A stretch of 64,000 bases of DNA from Channa striata (GCA_033026295.1 CM065182.1:992001-1056000), one strand, 5' to 3'. Shown: positions 1 through 13,079, numbered from the stretch's first letter. Notes: generated from the letters alone by a model not told the origin. Numbers and translations: made by a program.

Positions 1-406
1 ATCTTCGGCCGCGTGGTGAATTGCAAAATGCCAAATTTTGGGAGCTGAAGCTGCAGGCCGAGCGCTGAGTGTAACACCCGCCACTTTATTCCCTCCAGTG
101 AAAACTTTGCAGGTTCACGACCCCCCGTTCCATCAGCTTCGGTAACCTCTGTGTGAATAAACGGAGAAAGTTTCTTCTTCCATGTTCTGAGGCTGGTGTC
201 CAACCGTGCAGCTCTGGACAGTAGGAGTGTGTTGCATTGTGGGAATGTCCTCCAGCATTTGACACCAGCGTATCATGTCCAAGTGTGTGTGTGTTTGCTG
301 CAATGATGTTATGAGCCGTGACGTGCAGCTGGCAGCAGTGATAACGAGCAGCTGAGAGTCAAGTTGAAAGTGTTTTTATTTTACAGTGAAGCTGCAGAGG
401 CTTATA

Positions 407-407
<1 letters not shown>

Positions 408-447
<40 letters not shown>
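408..447. repeat. (AC)n microsatellite
   Basis: About 20 uninterrupted AC dinucleotides, read directly from the sequence. It creates a spurious His-Thr open frame on the + strand. Confidence 0.97.
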
Positions 448-448
<1 letters not shown>

Positions 449-1887
449 CTGACCTTTTCTCTCCCAGCTGGTGTGTGTTTCCTCCTCTCCGTTCACGTCG
501 TCTCCCGCTGACCTTTTTCTTCATTCCTGGACATCTGAAACCTTCTGTCAGGGTCAGAATTACCCCGTGTCCGTGTTTTTATGTCGATGAACACAAACTA
601 ATATCTGAGGACAGACGGTATCGTCCTCGGCCCAGTGTCCTCGCTTCCTCTCTTTCTCCTGCTTTTTCTGGACTTTTCTCACACGTTTTTATGGAACATC
701 CCTTATTTTCTTTGTCTCGCTCACACAAACACACACAGTGAGACAAGGTCACCAACCTCCCTGTGTGTCCACTGGCCTCTGGCTGTTCCACTTTTATCTC
801 TTCTCAGTGAAAATGTCGGTTTGATGCAGCTAATTTGGATTCGTAAAGGGAGGAGGATGAGGAGGACAAAGAGGAAGGAGTTTTACAGGCATGATGGGAG
901 AGAAGGATCAGATTACGTGCAGCTTTACAGCCGCTGTGCAGAGAGCACGTACGGTGGAAATGCAGTTTGCAAATGCAGACATGAGACAGGTTGTAGTTTG
1001 AACCGTCTGTTAAAACGATAAGGTGACCGGTCTCACTGCTGCGACACGATCCGCTGTGTGGAGGGAGGACGCCGCACAGGAGACCAGGGCTCAAGTCCAG
1101 AGCAAGACAGAACTTTATTCTACTGCTGCAAGAGTCCGACGGAACAAGTGCTTAACGTCACAGGTGAATCAACGGCCGAGTTTCAGGAGGGCACTGCAAC
1201 GGTGCCTGTAGCTGTGAATGTTTAGAGACCCATCCAGGGTCTGTGTTGTCTGTAACGAGATCCTAACTCCAACCAACCTGCTGCATCTCACACTTTAAAC
1301 CCCATGTTGTAAGAGTTGGCTGAGCAGACAAGCCAGCGAAGCAACAATATTCAAAAGTCATACAAATAGCATAAACTGAACGAGATACTGATCCAAACAA
1401 ACAAAGAAAACTGAAACTCAACAGAAAGTAAACACGTGCAACAGAATCCATCCAGTATCCAGCTTTCCATCACCACGAAGTGTTTCAGGTGTTTCAGAAC
1501 CTCCTGAGCACCCCAGACGAAGCTCCATTACGTCACGCGAAAGTCCCAATTCTGCTCATTCACCTGGAATCTGGAATTTCTTACGACAAATAACAATCAC
1601 AGCACTTTTATCATTCACACGCTAACACCAAAGGTTTGCCGGCAGACGTCTCCATTTTTACAGGGTCAAATGTCTGAAGCACTGAACCATTTTCAACACA
1701 TTTGCTTCATATCGGTTCGGAGCTTCAGAAACTTTGACTTTCTTCACCACTACCAAGAACTAAGCTGGACCCAGTCGTGCTGGGCAACTGGCAGCAGGTC
1801 TGAGCTGCAACAACAGTCTCAAGGCGCGTCTACTCCTGGTCTTATAAACCAGAAGGGTTAGGGGAACCCTTAAATCCACCCTCTGAA

Positions 1888-2063
1888 AGCCCTCTTGTAT
1901 AGCGCTTTACAATGTAGCTTGTCATCCTCACCCACCAGGAGCCACTCGGAGTTCAGTGTCTTGCCCGTGGACACTTGGACACGTAGCCAGGAGGGGCTGG
2001 AGATCAAGCCGCTGACCCTGTGGTCCGTGGACGACGGCCTTACCCACTGATCTACAGCCAGCC
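1888..2063 (-). mobile_element. tRNA-derived SINE, reverse orientation
   Basis: Read on the minus strand, the element starts with a tRNA-like head (GGCTGTAGATCAGTGGGTAA, resembling an A box) followed by a B-box-like segment. It continues with the fish SINE body 'GGGCAAGACACTGAAC' and ends in 'AAAGCGCTATACAAG'. The same body occurs in forward orientation at 60023-60240. It is a fossil retroposon and not a functional tRNA gene. Confidence 0.7.
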
Positions 2064-2199
2064 TCTCTTCATTATAAGGAGCAAGTTTGAGTCAGCGGAT
2101 CAACATTCACGTCACAAGTCAGATATGACTCATCAGTATCAACGGACGACTCAATAATACTCCAGGAAGAGTCGTCTGTGTCCAAGTTGGACTCAGTAA

Positions 2200-2440
2200 T
2201 TTTGGAACCTGAGTGTGAAGGAGCTGTTCAGACCTGACGCTGTGTCTTACCTGGGTGGGAGTCGTTCTCCAGCGGATGATAGCGTCCAGGGGCGTCCACA
2301 AAACCGAGTCGGCCTTCCTGACCAGCTCCTCCAGTCTCCCCCTTTCTGCACCAGCAGACCACTCCACAGAAGACGGCCGAGGCCTCCACAGAATCATGAA
2401 GGTCTTCAGAAGTTCCCTGCGCTCCAAAGGATCTTAGTCT
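2200..2440 (-). mobile_element. Decayed LINE reverse-transcriptase C-terminal fragment
   Basis: Minus-strand translation gives a segment containing 'RGRLEELVRKADSVLWTPLD', which resembles the C-terminal tail motif of fish non-LTR retrotransposon ORF2 proteins (R-L-x-K-L-V-K-K-A-G-S-V form). The frame is short and no polymerase motifs are present. Family assignment is from recalled consensus, not from a search. Confidence 0.45.
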
Positions 2441-3071
2441 CCTAAAACAATGTGGCGTGATGTTGGAGTCCCTGATATTTCAGCATGACTCGGCAGTTTG
2501 CTGTGTCGTAACGTGTTGGAGCCTGAGTTTTGAAGGTCCAGTTGTCCAGATTCAAATCCAAGTATGATTCAGCCATATTCCAGTGTGACGAATCAATATC
2601 CAGGTCCATGCCAAATCATCATCAGAATTCAGACTTGAAACCATAAAAGTCTCACGTAGAACTGACGACATGATGGTCTGCTGAAAGCCTTTTCTAGAAG
2701 TTGAATCCAGGTCAGTGTCTCTGTGTTGAACACCTGAGGAAACCATGGCAACTGGGGTGAGCTGTGTTTGCAGAATGGCCCGAAGGCGGAGGAAATGGAC
2801 GGTCCCGCTCGGTGCAGATGATCACAGTCATCCACGGCTCCTGACAGACGGGCTCTGTCTGTAGAGACAGACTCGTGGCTCTTGTGTGACAGAGTTGTAT
2901 TGCACTTGATGACCAAGTGTGTAAAAGGTGAAACCAAACTTCCACTAACAAAGTGATTGTTGTAGGAATCCGTGCCGCTCAGTTACTGATGAAAACGTAT
3001 TCAGTTGCTGCTGAACATGTGCCTCATAAATATGGTTTCTGCAGTTTTCTTTCTCCTCTTTCAGCAAACAG

Positions 3072-6000
3072 GAGCTCCTCACCGTCTCCAATGTTGCTGT
3101 GGCAGACTGCCCCCCCTCTCCCCCTCGCACCGCCCCGCCCACCATGAAGGTATCAGACACATTACTATTTGTTTTTCTTTCTGACAGTGTTGCCGTTTTT
3201 CGTTGCGTTCCGCTGTGCCTTGAAGCATATTTCAGCCAGCGTTTGTTTTCATTTTGGATTATGAATTATGCCAAATTTGCTCTGAACAGCTGCTCTCTCC
3301 TGCTGTATGTACCAGTGAGCGTACTAACAACTCTTACTGCATCACTGCGACTGAAGAAAACACAAACACTAATACTGCAGCATCTTCTGGATGGCCATCA
3401 GAGGTTATAATATCTTTTTTAGGGAAGGCTGAGTTATGCGCGTGATTCTGAAAACAAATCGCAGAAGTTGCAACAGTCTGATCCCACGCTGATTCACTTT
3501 TTTGAAAGTGTGTGTAGATCGAACCCCCCACTGTGTCTCATGTACCAGAATCCTCATAAACTGCCCCTTCAAATGCATTGATGATTGTAGAGGTTCACAT
3601 ACTTTTGCCACACACACCTGTGTAGATCATTATCCTTTGTAAACAAATTACTAAATGTATTTCTGTGTTTCATTTGCTCGATAGCGTCGTCTTTATCACC
3701 TTTTAGGACTGATCATACACTTTTGAGCATCACTGTATGTAAAAATCACTTCACAGTATCCAGGAGTTCACATCCAGCCTGGCAGCTCGGCTCCTTCGTC
3801 CAGCTCTGTGACTCTTCTATCAGTCTGAACTGACCTACAGGGCCTGTTCTACCCTGAGAGTGTGTTGGGTTTCAGAGTTTTACATAGAAATCTGTAGTGA
3901 AACCTGCATTTTATCATCTGAAACACGTTAGCAGAATTAGATATGTGATGTCCAAACCTGACCTCTAACAGTAACAGGACACAGAAAACTTTCAGCCAGT
4001 TCCTAAAACTTTGCCCTGGATCCCAGTTAGTTTTCAAATCATTTTTTTCATCAGATCCATGAGAAGCAGCTTTTAGATTTTAGCTGACGAACATTCAAAT
4101 GTTTTGACTGTAGATGTGAGACGGACGTGTTAAAATCCTGACTTAAAATGTTTCTGCTTTCCACGGCCTGTGTCTGAATGTTTCACTGATTGTCTGTATT
4201 ATTATGTTATTAAATGTCTTTTAATAGTTTCATTTGTGTCATAGTTTTATGTATTCAGTTCAGGTTAACGCACGTCTCTCTGCTTCTCTGTCCCCAGTCG
4301 GCTCATTTCTTCGACACGATGGAGAAAATGGAGGTGAGGATTCAACCGGAACCTCGGAAGCGTTTAGCCCCCGGGTTGTTTTGTTGTGTTGAGGACATGC
4401 ACGGAGCTTCAGGCAGGATTAAATGAGTCGGGCTTGTGTGAGGTGAGACAGGACAGTCGTGCTGATGTGCGGCCGAGCCAAACCACGACGTTTTCATCCT
4501 GCCAAACCTCTGGGCTCGGCTAAAATCACGGATTATTACACGTTAATCAGAAGGTTTTGCTTTCACTTGATGGTTGAGGTGCTTTTGTCACACTGTGGGG
4601 TCTTTGTCTCTTTAACGTGACTGTGTGTCTCTGTGTGGTTGTAGCTTTGTGTCTTGTTGTGGTTTTGTGTCTCTTCATAGTTATTTTGTGTTTCTATATT
4701 AGTTAGTGTCTGCGGTTTTGAGTCTTTCTGTAGCTTGTGGTTCTGTAAAACCTCCATGACTCGACTCCAGACCCTGTTTAAAGACACGAGCGGCCCAGGA
4801 TGCTGCACTGACCCACCAACACCATCAACTCGCTGTACTTGATTTTTACCGTGTGGTGTGAATGCGCCGTTGAAAACTGTCTCAGATTAGCAGAAACTGA
4901 AACTCTGTGTTTGTGAGGTGAGAGCCAGAGACCGGCAGGTCGTTTTAACGCTGTCTTCTCTTCCTGGTGACGACACAGCAGGTGCCCGAAGCTGCAGAGA
5001 TGAAGACAGTTCCTCAGAGACAGAAGGCACGTCTGTCCATCTGTCTGTCCCCATTTCATCCCCTCACAGCTGTTGTTGAGTTAGAGAGGGCAGCCTGCAC
5101 AGTGACAGTGGATTTGAGAGGTTTATAAAACTCTCAGGAAGAAAGTGTTTGTTCATTTGTCCGATAGGTTTCATTTGTCACACAAATGCTAAATTTAGAA
5201 ATGTCTCAAATAAACCACTGACTGAACACAAAGTTCTGCCGTGTGTGTAGCACCGTCATCAGAATCATCACCTGTGCGTGTGCTCGGCCGTGTGCTTCAT
5301 GTGTCTTCCTTTCTGTCTTTCAGGACGACTACATTCCTTATCCGAGGATCGAGGAGGTGAGACTGAAGACGTACGAGGAGAAAATAATACACACTGAGGC
5401 CACGTTTGACTTCTTTTCACATTTCACTTCATTTGTGCACACGTGGTCCGTTTTTCCAGAGGACCAGCTCGACAGCATCAGTCAGGAATCATGAGGACGA
5501 TGATACTCGATATCCAGCACCCGTTTGTTTCTGCCTCATGTAGTGACCAATGTAGTTCGACGTGTGTTTGTTCCGCAGGTGCTGGAGCGAGGGGCGCCGT
5601 ACCCTCAGGTCATCCTGCCAGAATTCGGAGGTTACTGGATCGAGGACCCCGAGGCTCCTGCTCCCTGTTCCCTGGAGAGTGAGGGGGAGGTGAAGGAGGA
5701 GGATTATGGTTACCAAGTGGAGGAGATCAACAAGGCTGCACGCGCCTACAGGAAGCACTTCTTAGGCAGGGTGAGATTCGTCCATCAGCCCGCGGCTTTG
5801 TTTGCGTTAGGAATCAGTCTTTGTCAGCTTCTTTCCTGTTGGTGGGAGGGACGGCCCTGATTGGTTGTTCAGCTTAGTCAGTCGGTGCTTGAGAGGAGAC
5901 CATGAGGTCTTATCAACAGCAGAACAACTGTAGAACGTGGCAGCCCACCGAAGAGGTCATGTGAGGGTCAGTTGGCAGGTTCGTGTTGGTGGTTAAACTG

Positions 6001-9000
6001 ATAAACGCTGATGTCTCGGTTTATTTTCATCAGGAACATTTCAACTTCTCATGCTCAGCCAGCAGCCTGGGAAACCTGCTGCTGTCTGTGAGGCACGAAG
6101 AGGACAAGGAGCACGAGTCGCTCCATATCATCATCAGGTACAAACACGCATTTATTAAATATTAAACCCTGTTTTTTGACCGGTTGGAGAACATTAGTGA
6201 GATCCTGAGTTTTGGCTTTTCATACATTTGAATTGTGCATGTCATCCCCCATCAGGGGCCTGAGTTTCTACTTCGTCTAATCCTCAGAGAATAATACAAA
6301 TAATGAGAAAGACACGTTTTTTTACGACTTTCATCACTACGTGTGTTTATTAATCTGAAATGTCAAAAAAAGATCCTCCTAAGGACAAAGCGTCCAAATA
6401 GAAAAGCACGAACAAAAAGGAAACACGATTTTTTAATCAATGTAATATTTACTGCACATTCAGCTACCACAGTTAGCTGAATGTGCATTTCTTACTAATT
6501 TCTTACTAATTTATCAAGGCAGACACAGACTCATACAACGTTTTTTTTAACACTCCTGGATCATTTTTATCCCTTCTAACATTTGTACCAGCTGGATGAG
6601 CATTGGTATTATGTTAGGGTTATGTTTGCATCTCCTTGTATGAAGATTATATGAAGTCCCTTAATAAATGAGGGGACGCAAATGTTTGCACCCATCTGTT
6701 TTCGTGCTGCGGGGATGGAGGATGTTACAGAGGGCAAAGAGTTCAGACTGAGGCCAGATCTGGGGAAAGAAGGAAATGATTAAATGTATTAAAAAACACT
6801 CAAACTCACTTCTGTTTCCACCTCCTGCGACTTACTCCCTGCAGGACGACTGGAAGGTTCATAAAGTTACAGGCAGGTTTGCAGACGTAATCCCAGTACT
6901 CACGCGCCGCATCATTGACAGTATTTACCTGAGCTGAAGTAGGAAAGAGATTTAAACCTTTTTGAACTTGATTGTGCAAATGAAGGAATGTGGAAGAGTT
7001 TCAATTAATAGAAAACACTTTTTATAGTACAAACCTGAATACTGACTGACATACAGGCGATGGTACGTACAAAGACTCATGCTGTGGTGTCGTTTTGCTG
7101 CTTCCCCATCAGGTATCGGAGCAGGTCCAGGGCTCTGGTGTAAAGTTTGTCTCTCTTTTTGTTTCAGGTCTCGGGTTAAAAGCGTCTACCACAGACTGTC
7201 GCTGACAGAGCTGCCAGACATCCCCAGTGTACCAGAGCTAGCCAAGGTATCACAGCTCGACAGGATTAATCACAGGAAAATATAAAACACATCAAACACG
7301 GGATTATTTGGCATCTTCTGCATGTGTCTGTTCGAAGTCTTTAGCCGGAGAATAGACTTAAAATCTACACTAGAAAAATACAACCCATAAAAACACACAG
7401 ACATTCAGGTTTACGTTGAGTCATTTGTGACAAGTGGCAGGAAAAATCTAGGTCAGGGAGAAAAGCATCAAAGCAAACGAGGGTGACGGCTGCCATGCAA
7501 CGTGCTCATCTTTTTAACTGTGTGTGTTGTTGCTCCTGAAGTTGCTGTGCGATGAAGCGGCCGGTCTGCGATTCAGTCCTGTCGTCTACCCGAAGGTGAG
7601 CTCAGAGAACGTCGCCTCGGTTGTTGGCGAGGCATCACATTTCCTCACACCTGTCTGTCCCTCTGTCGTCAGGCGTCTCAGCTGATTGTGAACTATGACG
7701 AGCACGAGGTGAACAACACCTTCAAGTTCGGAGTCATTTACCAGAGGTTTGGGCAGGTACGAAATGACTCACTCTGAGCCTTTCTGCTGATCAAAGATCA
7801 GCCTGTGTAACTGATAACGCAGCAGCTGTGGTCCAGCCTCAGGCTCTGGGGTCATGGGTCACAGATGGGATTTTGTCATTGACCTGTAACAGTCCACCCC
7901 CTTCCTGCTCTGAGACCCCTTTGCTCCTCTGTTGATGTTCTGCACAGCCCTTCAGGCAGTTGTACTCATCAAACTGAAGCACAATGAAAAGGTTTCCAAA
8001 ACCCACTGTCACGTACGAGTGCTGTGATTGGTTAGTCGGGTGAGCCTCACTCAAAACCCGTTCAGACGTGAATATGTCTGCACCTCTGCCAGTCTGTGCC
8101 ACGAATGTTGGAGCATGTTTCTATTCAGCATGTGGCAGACGGTAACGTGGACAGTGACAGATGTGCCGGTGTGTGACCTGTCCGTCAGGTGTGCGAGGAG
8201 GAGCTGTTCAGGAACAACGAGGAGACGCCGGCGTTCGCAGAGTTCCTGCAGCTGCTGGGAGACACAGTGGAGCTGCAGGACTTCAAAGGGTGAGAAACAC
8301 ACTGACAGTAAAGTCCTCGCCCTCAGGACGGGTTCGCTTCCGCTTTACCAACGTTTAAATGAACACCACCTGATTGCAGGGCGCCTGAATTAGCTCACAG
8401 CATAGCTGCAGCTTCCTGTGCTGGTGCATGTAACACACGTTGTTCTTTCTTTCTCAAATACCAGTAACAGTTGAGGGGAGTAACTTAATGTTAGGAATGA
8501 AGAAAACGTTAAACATCACTGTTGAGGCCGTTTACAATAAGTTAACATTCAATAAAAAAAAAACAAAATCAGCCTCCCACGATAACCTTCAACGGGGAGG
8601 AAACCAACGTGTGGAGGTTTTTCCGTGTAACACGGCTGAATTGTGAGTCCAGCCATCAGCCTCACACAGAACAGCCTCCACTCTCCTGCTCCTGAGACAC
8701 ACTTGGTTGAATAACTGGTAACGACTAACAGTCCTCGGTCTGTCTGCAGGTTTCGAGGCGGCCTGGATGTGTCCCGCGGTCAGACGGGTTCTCAGTCTGT
8801 CTACACCATCCACAGACAGCGGGAGATCATGTTCCATGTCTCCACCAAGCTGCCTTTTACTGAAGGAGACACACAGCAGGTAGGCAGCATGAGAGCCAGC
8901 ACGACACAGCGTTAGATAACACGAGCCAGTGGGACACAACGCCGCTCTGGACGACACGGCGTTCTCAGCAAAACACATGACGCAGTAGGGAAAGTAACAC

Positions 9001-12000
9001 ACGTCCAGGAAGTGCACGGTGGGACAAAAGAGCGAAAGGTTGTTGAGATCTTTGAGCACAGTCCCCACAGACTCAGCTTCACGCAGCTGCCCACAGTTAT
9101 CAACTGCACTGCACTATCACGTGGGACATTAGGTGTCGCGTCAAGTTATACGATGTCCAAACTTCTTGTTCTTCAGCTTCAGCGAAAACGTCACATAGGA
9201 AATGACATAGTGGCGGTGGTGTTTCAAGAAGAGGCCACGCCGTTTGTCCCAGACATGATCGCCTCCAACTTCCTCCACGCATTCATCCTGGTGCAGGTGG
9301 AGGAGCCGTGCTCAGATGACACCACCTATAAGGTGAAGCTCAGCACAAACTTTCACTCTGCGTATTTATAAAAAGCGATTCAGTTTGAAATGTCCCAGTG
9401 AAGGGTCGTGTGTTCACTTCTCTATTTTGACATCAACTCGACTGACCCTAGAAAATCCTATGGTTGATTGACAGGTGTCCGTTACTGCACGAGAAGACGT
9501 GCCACAGTTTGGCCCACCCCTCCCAAAGCCGCCCGTCTTTAAGAAGGTCAGACTGAATTTTGTTCACGTTGTCCGGTTGAATTCGACAGCAGAGAAACTG
9601 TTAATAACTATTCACCTGTTTTTCAGGGTCTGAAGTTCAGGGAGTTTCTTCTCACGAAACTTATTAACTCAGAGCTGGCCTGCTACAAGAGTGAGCGCTT
9701 CGCCCGGCTGGAGGTAAAAACATTCGTGGTCTGGACACTTTTGGTTAAAATAAAATGCCATAATATTATGGAATTGTGCTTCTTCGTAATGTGAAGAGAA
9801 ACAGATGAAATGTCCTTTTGAATCTAAACGAGGTTCCTGATGTTTTCACGTTGTCCTCTGTGTGGATGATCTCCGTCTCTGAGAGAACTGCAGCAGCGTA
9901 ACCAACCGTCCTGGAATCCAGTTCACAAAAATAAATGACTGTCTGTTCAGGAGCGGACACGGGCTGCTTTACTGGACGGCCTCCACGACGAGCTGCACAG
10001 ACGCTCCCAGTGCATGCTGGGACTGACAGCAGGCCTGGAGGAGGAGGGTCGATCGGAGAATGGACACGCCCACGGCGGCTTACTGGATTCCATCAAGGTG
10101 CGTTTTCACTTATTCTATTTCTTTAAAGACTTTTTTCTTCTTTTCTTCACGTATTAAATAGTGTGAACAGACAGAAACGACTGCATTTTGCCATTAAGTC
10201 GATTCCTCTTTGAGGCGTCTTCAGTTATTTCAACCAAACTACAGCTTGTCGTACAACATCCCACTTTTGCATTGATGTGCTTCACTAGTTTTATGACTCA
10301 CACAATGTCGTTGTGCTTCATGTAAAACATGTAAAAGATTCATTTCTAAATCATCTCAGAGAGCAATGCGAGGGCGGAGTGTTTCCATGGAGACCATGTC
10401 ACGGGGTGGGGCGGGGCTACCTACCAGCCTGAGTGGGGGGGGCCTGGCCCACCTCAACGTGGAGGTGAGCAGTGACCATTGTTCAGCATCATTACTGAGA
10501 ATTGTCGTTGTAATGACGTGTTTGCGTTTGACCTCAGTGCAACGTGAAATCTCCTGTGAAGAGGCGTTCAGGAATCTTCCCACGTCTGCTGAGTGTCGAC
10601 AGCCAAACGGAGAAGCACAGCCACAGAAGGTGAGCGAGGTGTCTCCTGTTCACCTGCGTTAGCTACACTGACACCGAAAATAACAGGTGAAGCAGACGAA
10701 TCAATTGAAGGTGTCGCTTTCCGTCTCTTCACGTCAGTCTCCTCAGTGAGCAGAGGAGCTTCGACAGCTGTCAGCCGATGCTGGAGCTGCCGTCCAATCC
10801 CAGCTCTCCAGAGGCGGGACAACGTGACAGGTGAGTTTTTTCTTTTCTTTCTCAGCACCTGCATCATTACATCAGTTGGACCCACATGTAGTTTTGACTG
10901 GGCCCGTGTATTTTTTGCTCTCATGCACGAGCACACAGGTGATTCTAAATCCCCCGATCCGCAGGTGGTAACTCGCTGAAAAACACAGTGAGGTGTCAAC
11001 AGTGAAGAAGATGAGGCAGGAAAAAATAAAGTCTTTTGAAAGAAGTTCCAACAATTTTTATCATGTTTTGGCGTTTGGTGAATGTAAATACCCAGTCTGT
11101 GCCTATTTACAACAAAGGGTATTTAAGAGCTTTAAGGTTTTATGAAAGGGCTAAATGAATATGGAACATAAAAAGAAAAGAAATCCAGAAATCTGAAACA
11201 CTAAAAATTATACGAAACAAAAAAAGAAAAAAAGGCTTTGCAAAACGTTTTTTTCTTCTTTGCAGGATCCACGTGAAGAGGGAGAGTAATAAGATTTCCA
11301 GGTCCACATCTAGCACCTGCACCTTCAGTGTCACTGCTGACGACACACACCTGGTGAGGATCCATAGATTTATTGTATAACCTGCTTCGATATTCAGCTG
11401 CCGCATCCTGTAGAACTTTTACCGTCGCTGCATCAAACCAAGCCCACAGTGAGGGAGGAAATGTGTGCAGGGCAGCAGAGGAAGAGGAAGGCCTCGCAGG
11501 CTGATGCTGAAAAATGTCCGAAAATACCAGATTCACAGAAGTGTGAGCAGGAAAACCCAACAAAAATCTGTGTAAATATCGAGTGTCGCTTTCAGTGGAG
11601 ATCGTTACACAAGTCTGGGAAGAAAATCTCCAAAAGTGTTGTAATCCACATCACACACAAACCCAGACTGGGCTCACAATAGCAGACTGTGTTTGTTACT
11701 TAATGATTTGTCGAATTTGTCTTTATGTTATTCAGGCTGCAGCAGCCGAGGGTCAAAGTTCAACTCCGCTCATCGTCTGTCGCAGCCCCACAGGTTCAGT
11801 AAAAAACACAGATGTTCGGTGTCAGACACTTTAGCTCCTCTGTCTTTGTTTCACGGTTTTCCTGCTGTTTCTTTTCACTTTCAGAGATGAAGAGTAAAAG
11901 TTCTCCCAGATCCAACCTGAAGTTTCGTTTCGACAAGCTGAGCCATTCTGCAGCGGTGAGTCTGTTTGTGCCGACGAACAGAGAAACTGAGCTGCATTTG

Positions 12001-12052
12001 CGTCCGTTTGTGTCGCAGCTCATTTTGTCTCTTCCATCAGCAGGGACATTAG
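3072..12052 (+). CDS. rap1gap2: Rap1 GTPase-activating protein 2 (5' end outside window)
   Basis: GTPase-activating protein that switches off Rap1 in the cytosol. Exons: 3072-3149, 4298-4333, 4982-5026, 5324-5356, 5579-5770, 6034-6137, 7168-7246, 7542-7595, 7673-7756, 8189-8289, 8750-8879, 9177-9332, 9475-9546, 9627-9713, 9951-10097, 10360-10464, 10538-10629, 10738-10830, 11266-11353, 11736-11793, 11885-11955, 12041-12052. These give 638 residues after the missing N-terminus. The RapGAP domain includes DDYIPYP, YPQVILPEFGGYWIE, FKFGVIYQ, DFKGFRGGLDV and the catalytic-helix segment KRHIGNDIVAVVFQE, with the catalytic Asn in GND. The tail SPRSNLKFRFDKLSH and the PYPQVILP block favour RAP1GAP2 over RAP1GAP1. 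The N-terminal GoLoco-like region (MEKMEVPEAAE) lacks the usual DEQR, so G-alpha binding is doubtful. The first exon could start at 3065 instead of 3072. Which teleost duplicate (a or b) is unknown. Confidence 0.93.
3415..3742. mobile_element. Tc1-like transposon relic (non-autonomous)
   Basis: The stretch carries blocks that recur at the end of fish Tc1-like elements: 'GGTTCACATACTTTTGCCAC' near 3591 and a terminal block ending 'CATACACTTTTGAGCATCAC' near 3735. No transposase frame survives. It lies in a rap1gap2 intron. The assignment rests on recalled consensus. Confidence 0.45.
4590..4765. repeat. Degenerate minisatellite (TTTTGTGTCTCT-type)
   Basis: Imperfect tandem units of about 20 bp built on TTGTGTCTCTgTGTGGTTG are repeated several times inside a rap1gap2 intron. 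Reverse-complement versions of the same unit (CACAAAgAGACACAAAA type) occur near 44860-44945 and 60360-60480. Confidence 0.55.
6453..6487. repeat. Perfect 14-bp inverted repeat (hairpin)
   Basis: Arms TGCACATTCAGCTA (6453-6466) and TAGCTGAATGTGCA (6474-6487) are exact reverse complements around a 7-nt spacer, in the rap1gap2 intron after the exon ending at 6137. No function is known. Confidence 0.9.
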
Positions 12053-12195
12053 ACCGTGAGCAGGCGGGAGGGAGGTATGTACAGCGCCACGTTTGTCTCC
12101 TGTTCTGGTGTGAAAATGATTTCAAAAGAAGTGGCGTCGTTCATTGGAAGTGAGGATGTTTGTAGACTCCGAACCTTTAAATACGGTTAAATCTT

Positions 12196-12201
12196 AATAA
12201 A
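12196..12201 (+). other. Candidate polyadenylation signal of rap1gap2
   Basis: AATAAA lies 144 nt after the TAG that ends the predicted reading frame, in AT-rich sequence. It is the first canonical signal downstream. Confidence 0.5.
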
Positions 12202-13079
12202 AACGGTAACGCACATCAGAACAACATTGTGCATCAAAACTGAAAATATCAGTGGTGACACTGAAAAATTTGGATTCAAAAGAAGAAATCTTAAGAATAT
12301 GGAGAATAATTTAACTGTAGTTTTATTGCGATTATTTGTGTATATCACATAAATAAATTGATATTAAATTTTTATTACTGTTGGCATTAATTTTACCCTA
12401 TGCCTTGCGTGAGCAGAGAGAGTTATTTTGCCCCGGTTTTTGTTTCTCAGGTTACATACATATAGTTTAAAAATGAACTTGGTCATATTTTTTAATAAAC
12501 CGTATCCACACTCATGCTCCAGATGATAAAACTTACATTAAATCTTCTCTACTCACGTTTCATTAGGTGTTAACCTGCAGCCACTGACCTCAGCCGCTCA
12601 TGCACGAGATCTCAGTTGGTGACTTTCATCAGTTTAGAAATAAGTTTTTACGTCATTGTGGTCGAACATTTGGAGACGACTGTTTGGGGTTTGCTTCACA
12701 TTCGAGTACGAGGAATCCCACACATACAGCTCGTGACGCAGCACCGAGCCTGACAGGGATACCTGCAGACAATTCCCCGGGTCAAAATATGTGCTTCCAC
12801 TGTCTGAAAATATTCTTACGAATATTCAGCTAAAACAAGTACAGTAAACATATAAATACATCTGTCAGACACTCGGTTTCACTTTGAGTTACTGAAATGA
12901 TATCGCACAGGTTAACGAATGTTACCGACCCACAACAACTCCAGCAGGAAAATCTCTCCAGTCCTGCTTTTTTAACTGAGTTGTTATCTGAATGGCCAGA
13001 AATATAAAAGCTGAAGCAAAGGGTTTTGTTCTGCGTTGCATTGAGAATTGACTTTTAATTTTATTGTCTTTATTTACAG

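Larger units (their letters stand above)
1..3071. other. Non-coding flank or upstream intron of rap1gap2
   Basis: I see no exon here that fits the expected N-terminal part of RAP1GAP2, so this is probably an intron or 5' flank. It holds an (AC)n microsatellite, one reverse-oriented tRNA-derived SINE and a decayed LINE fragment, each listed separately. Open frames in this stretch have no recognisable protein similarity and no matching splice signals. Confidence 0.6.

Noticed and set aside
8589..9068. 159-codon minus-strand open frame
   Set aside because: It crosses a real rap1gap2 exon (8750-8879) antisense and runs into introns; no domain is recognisable.
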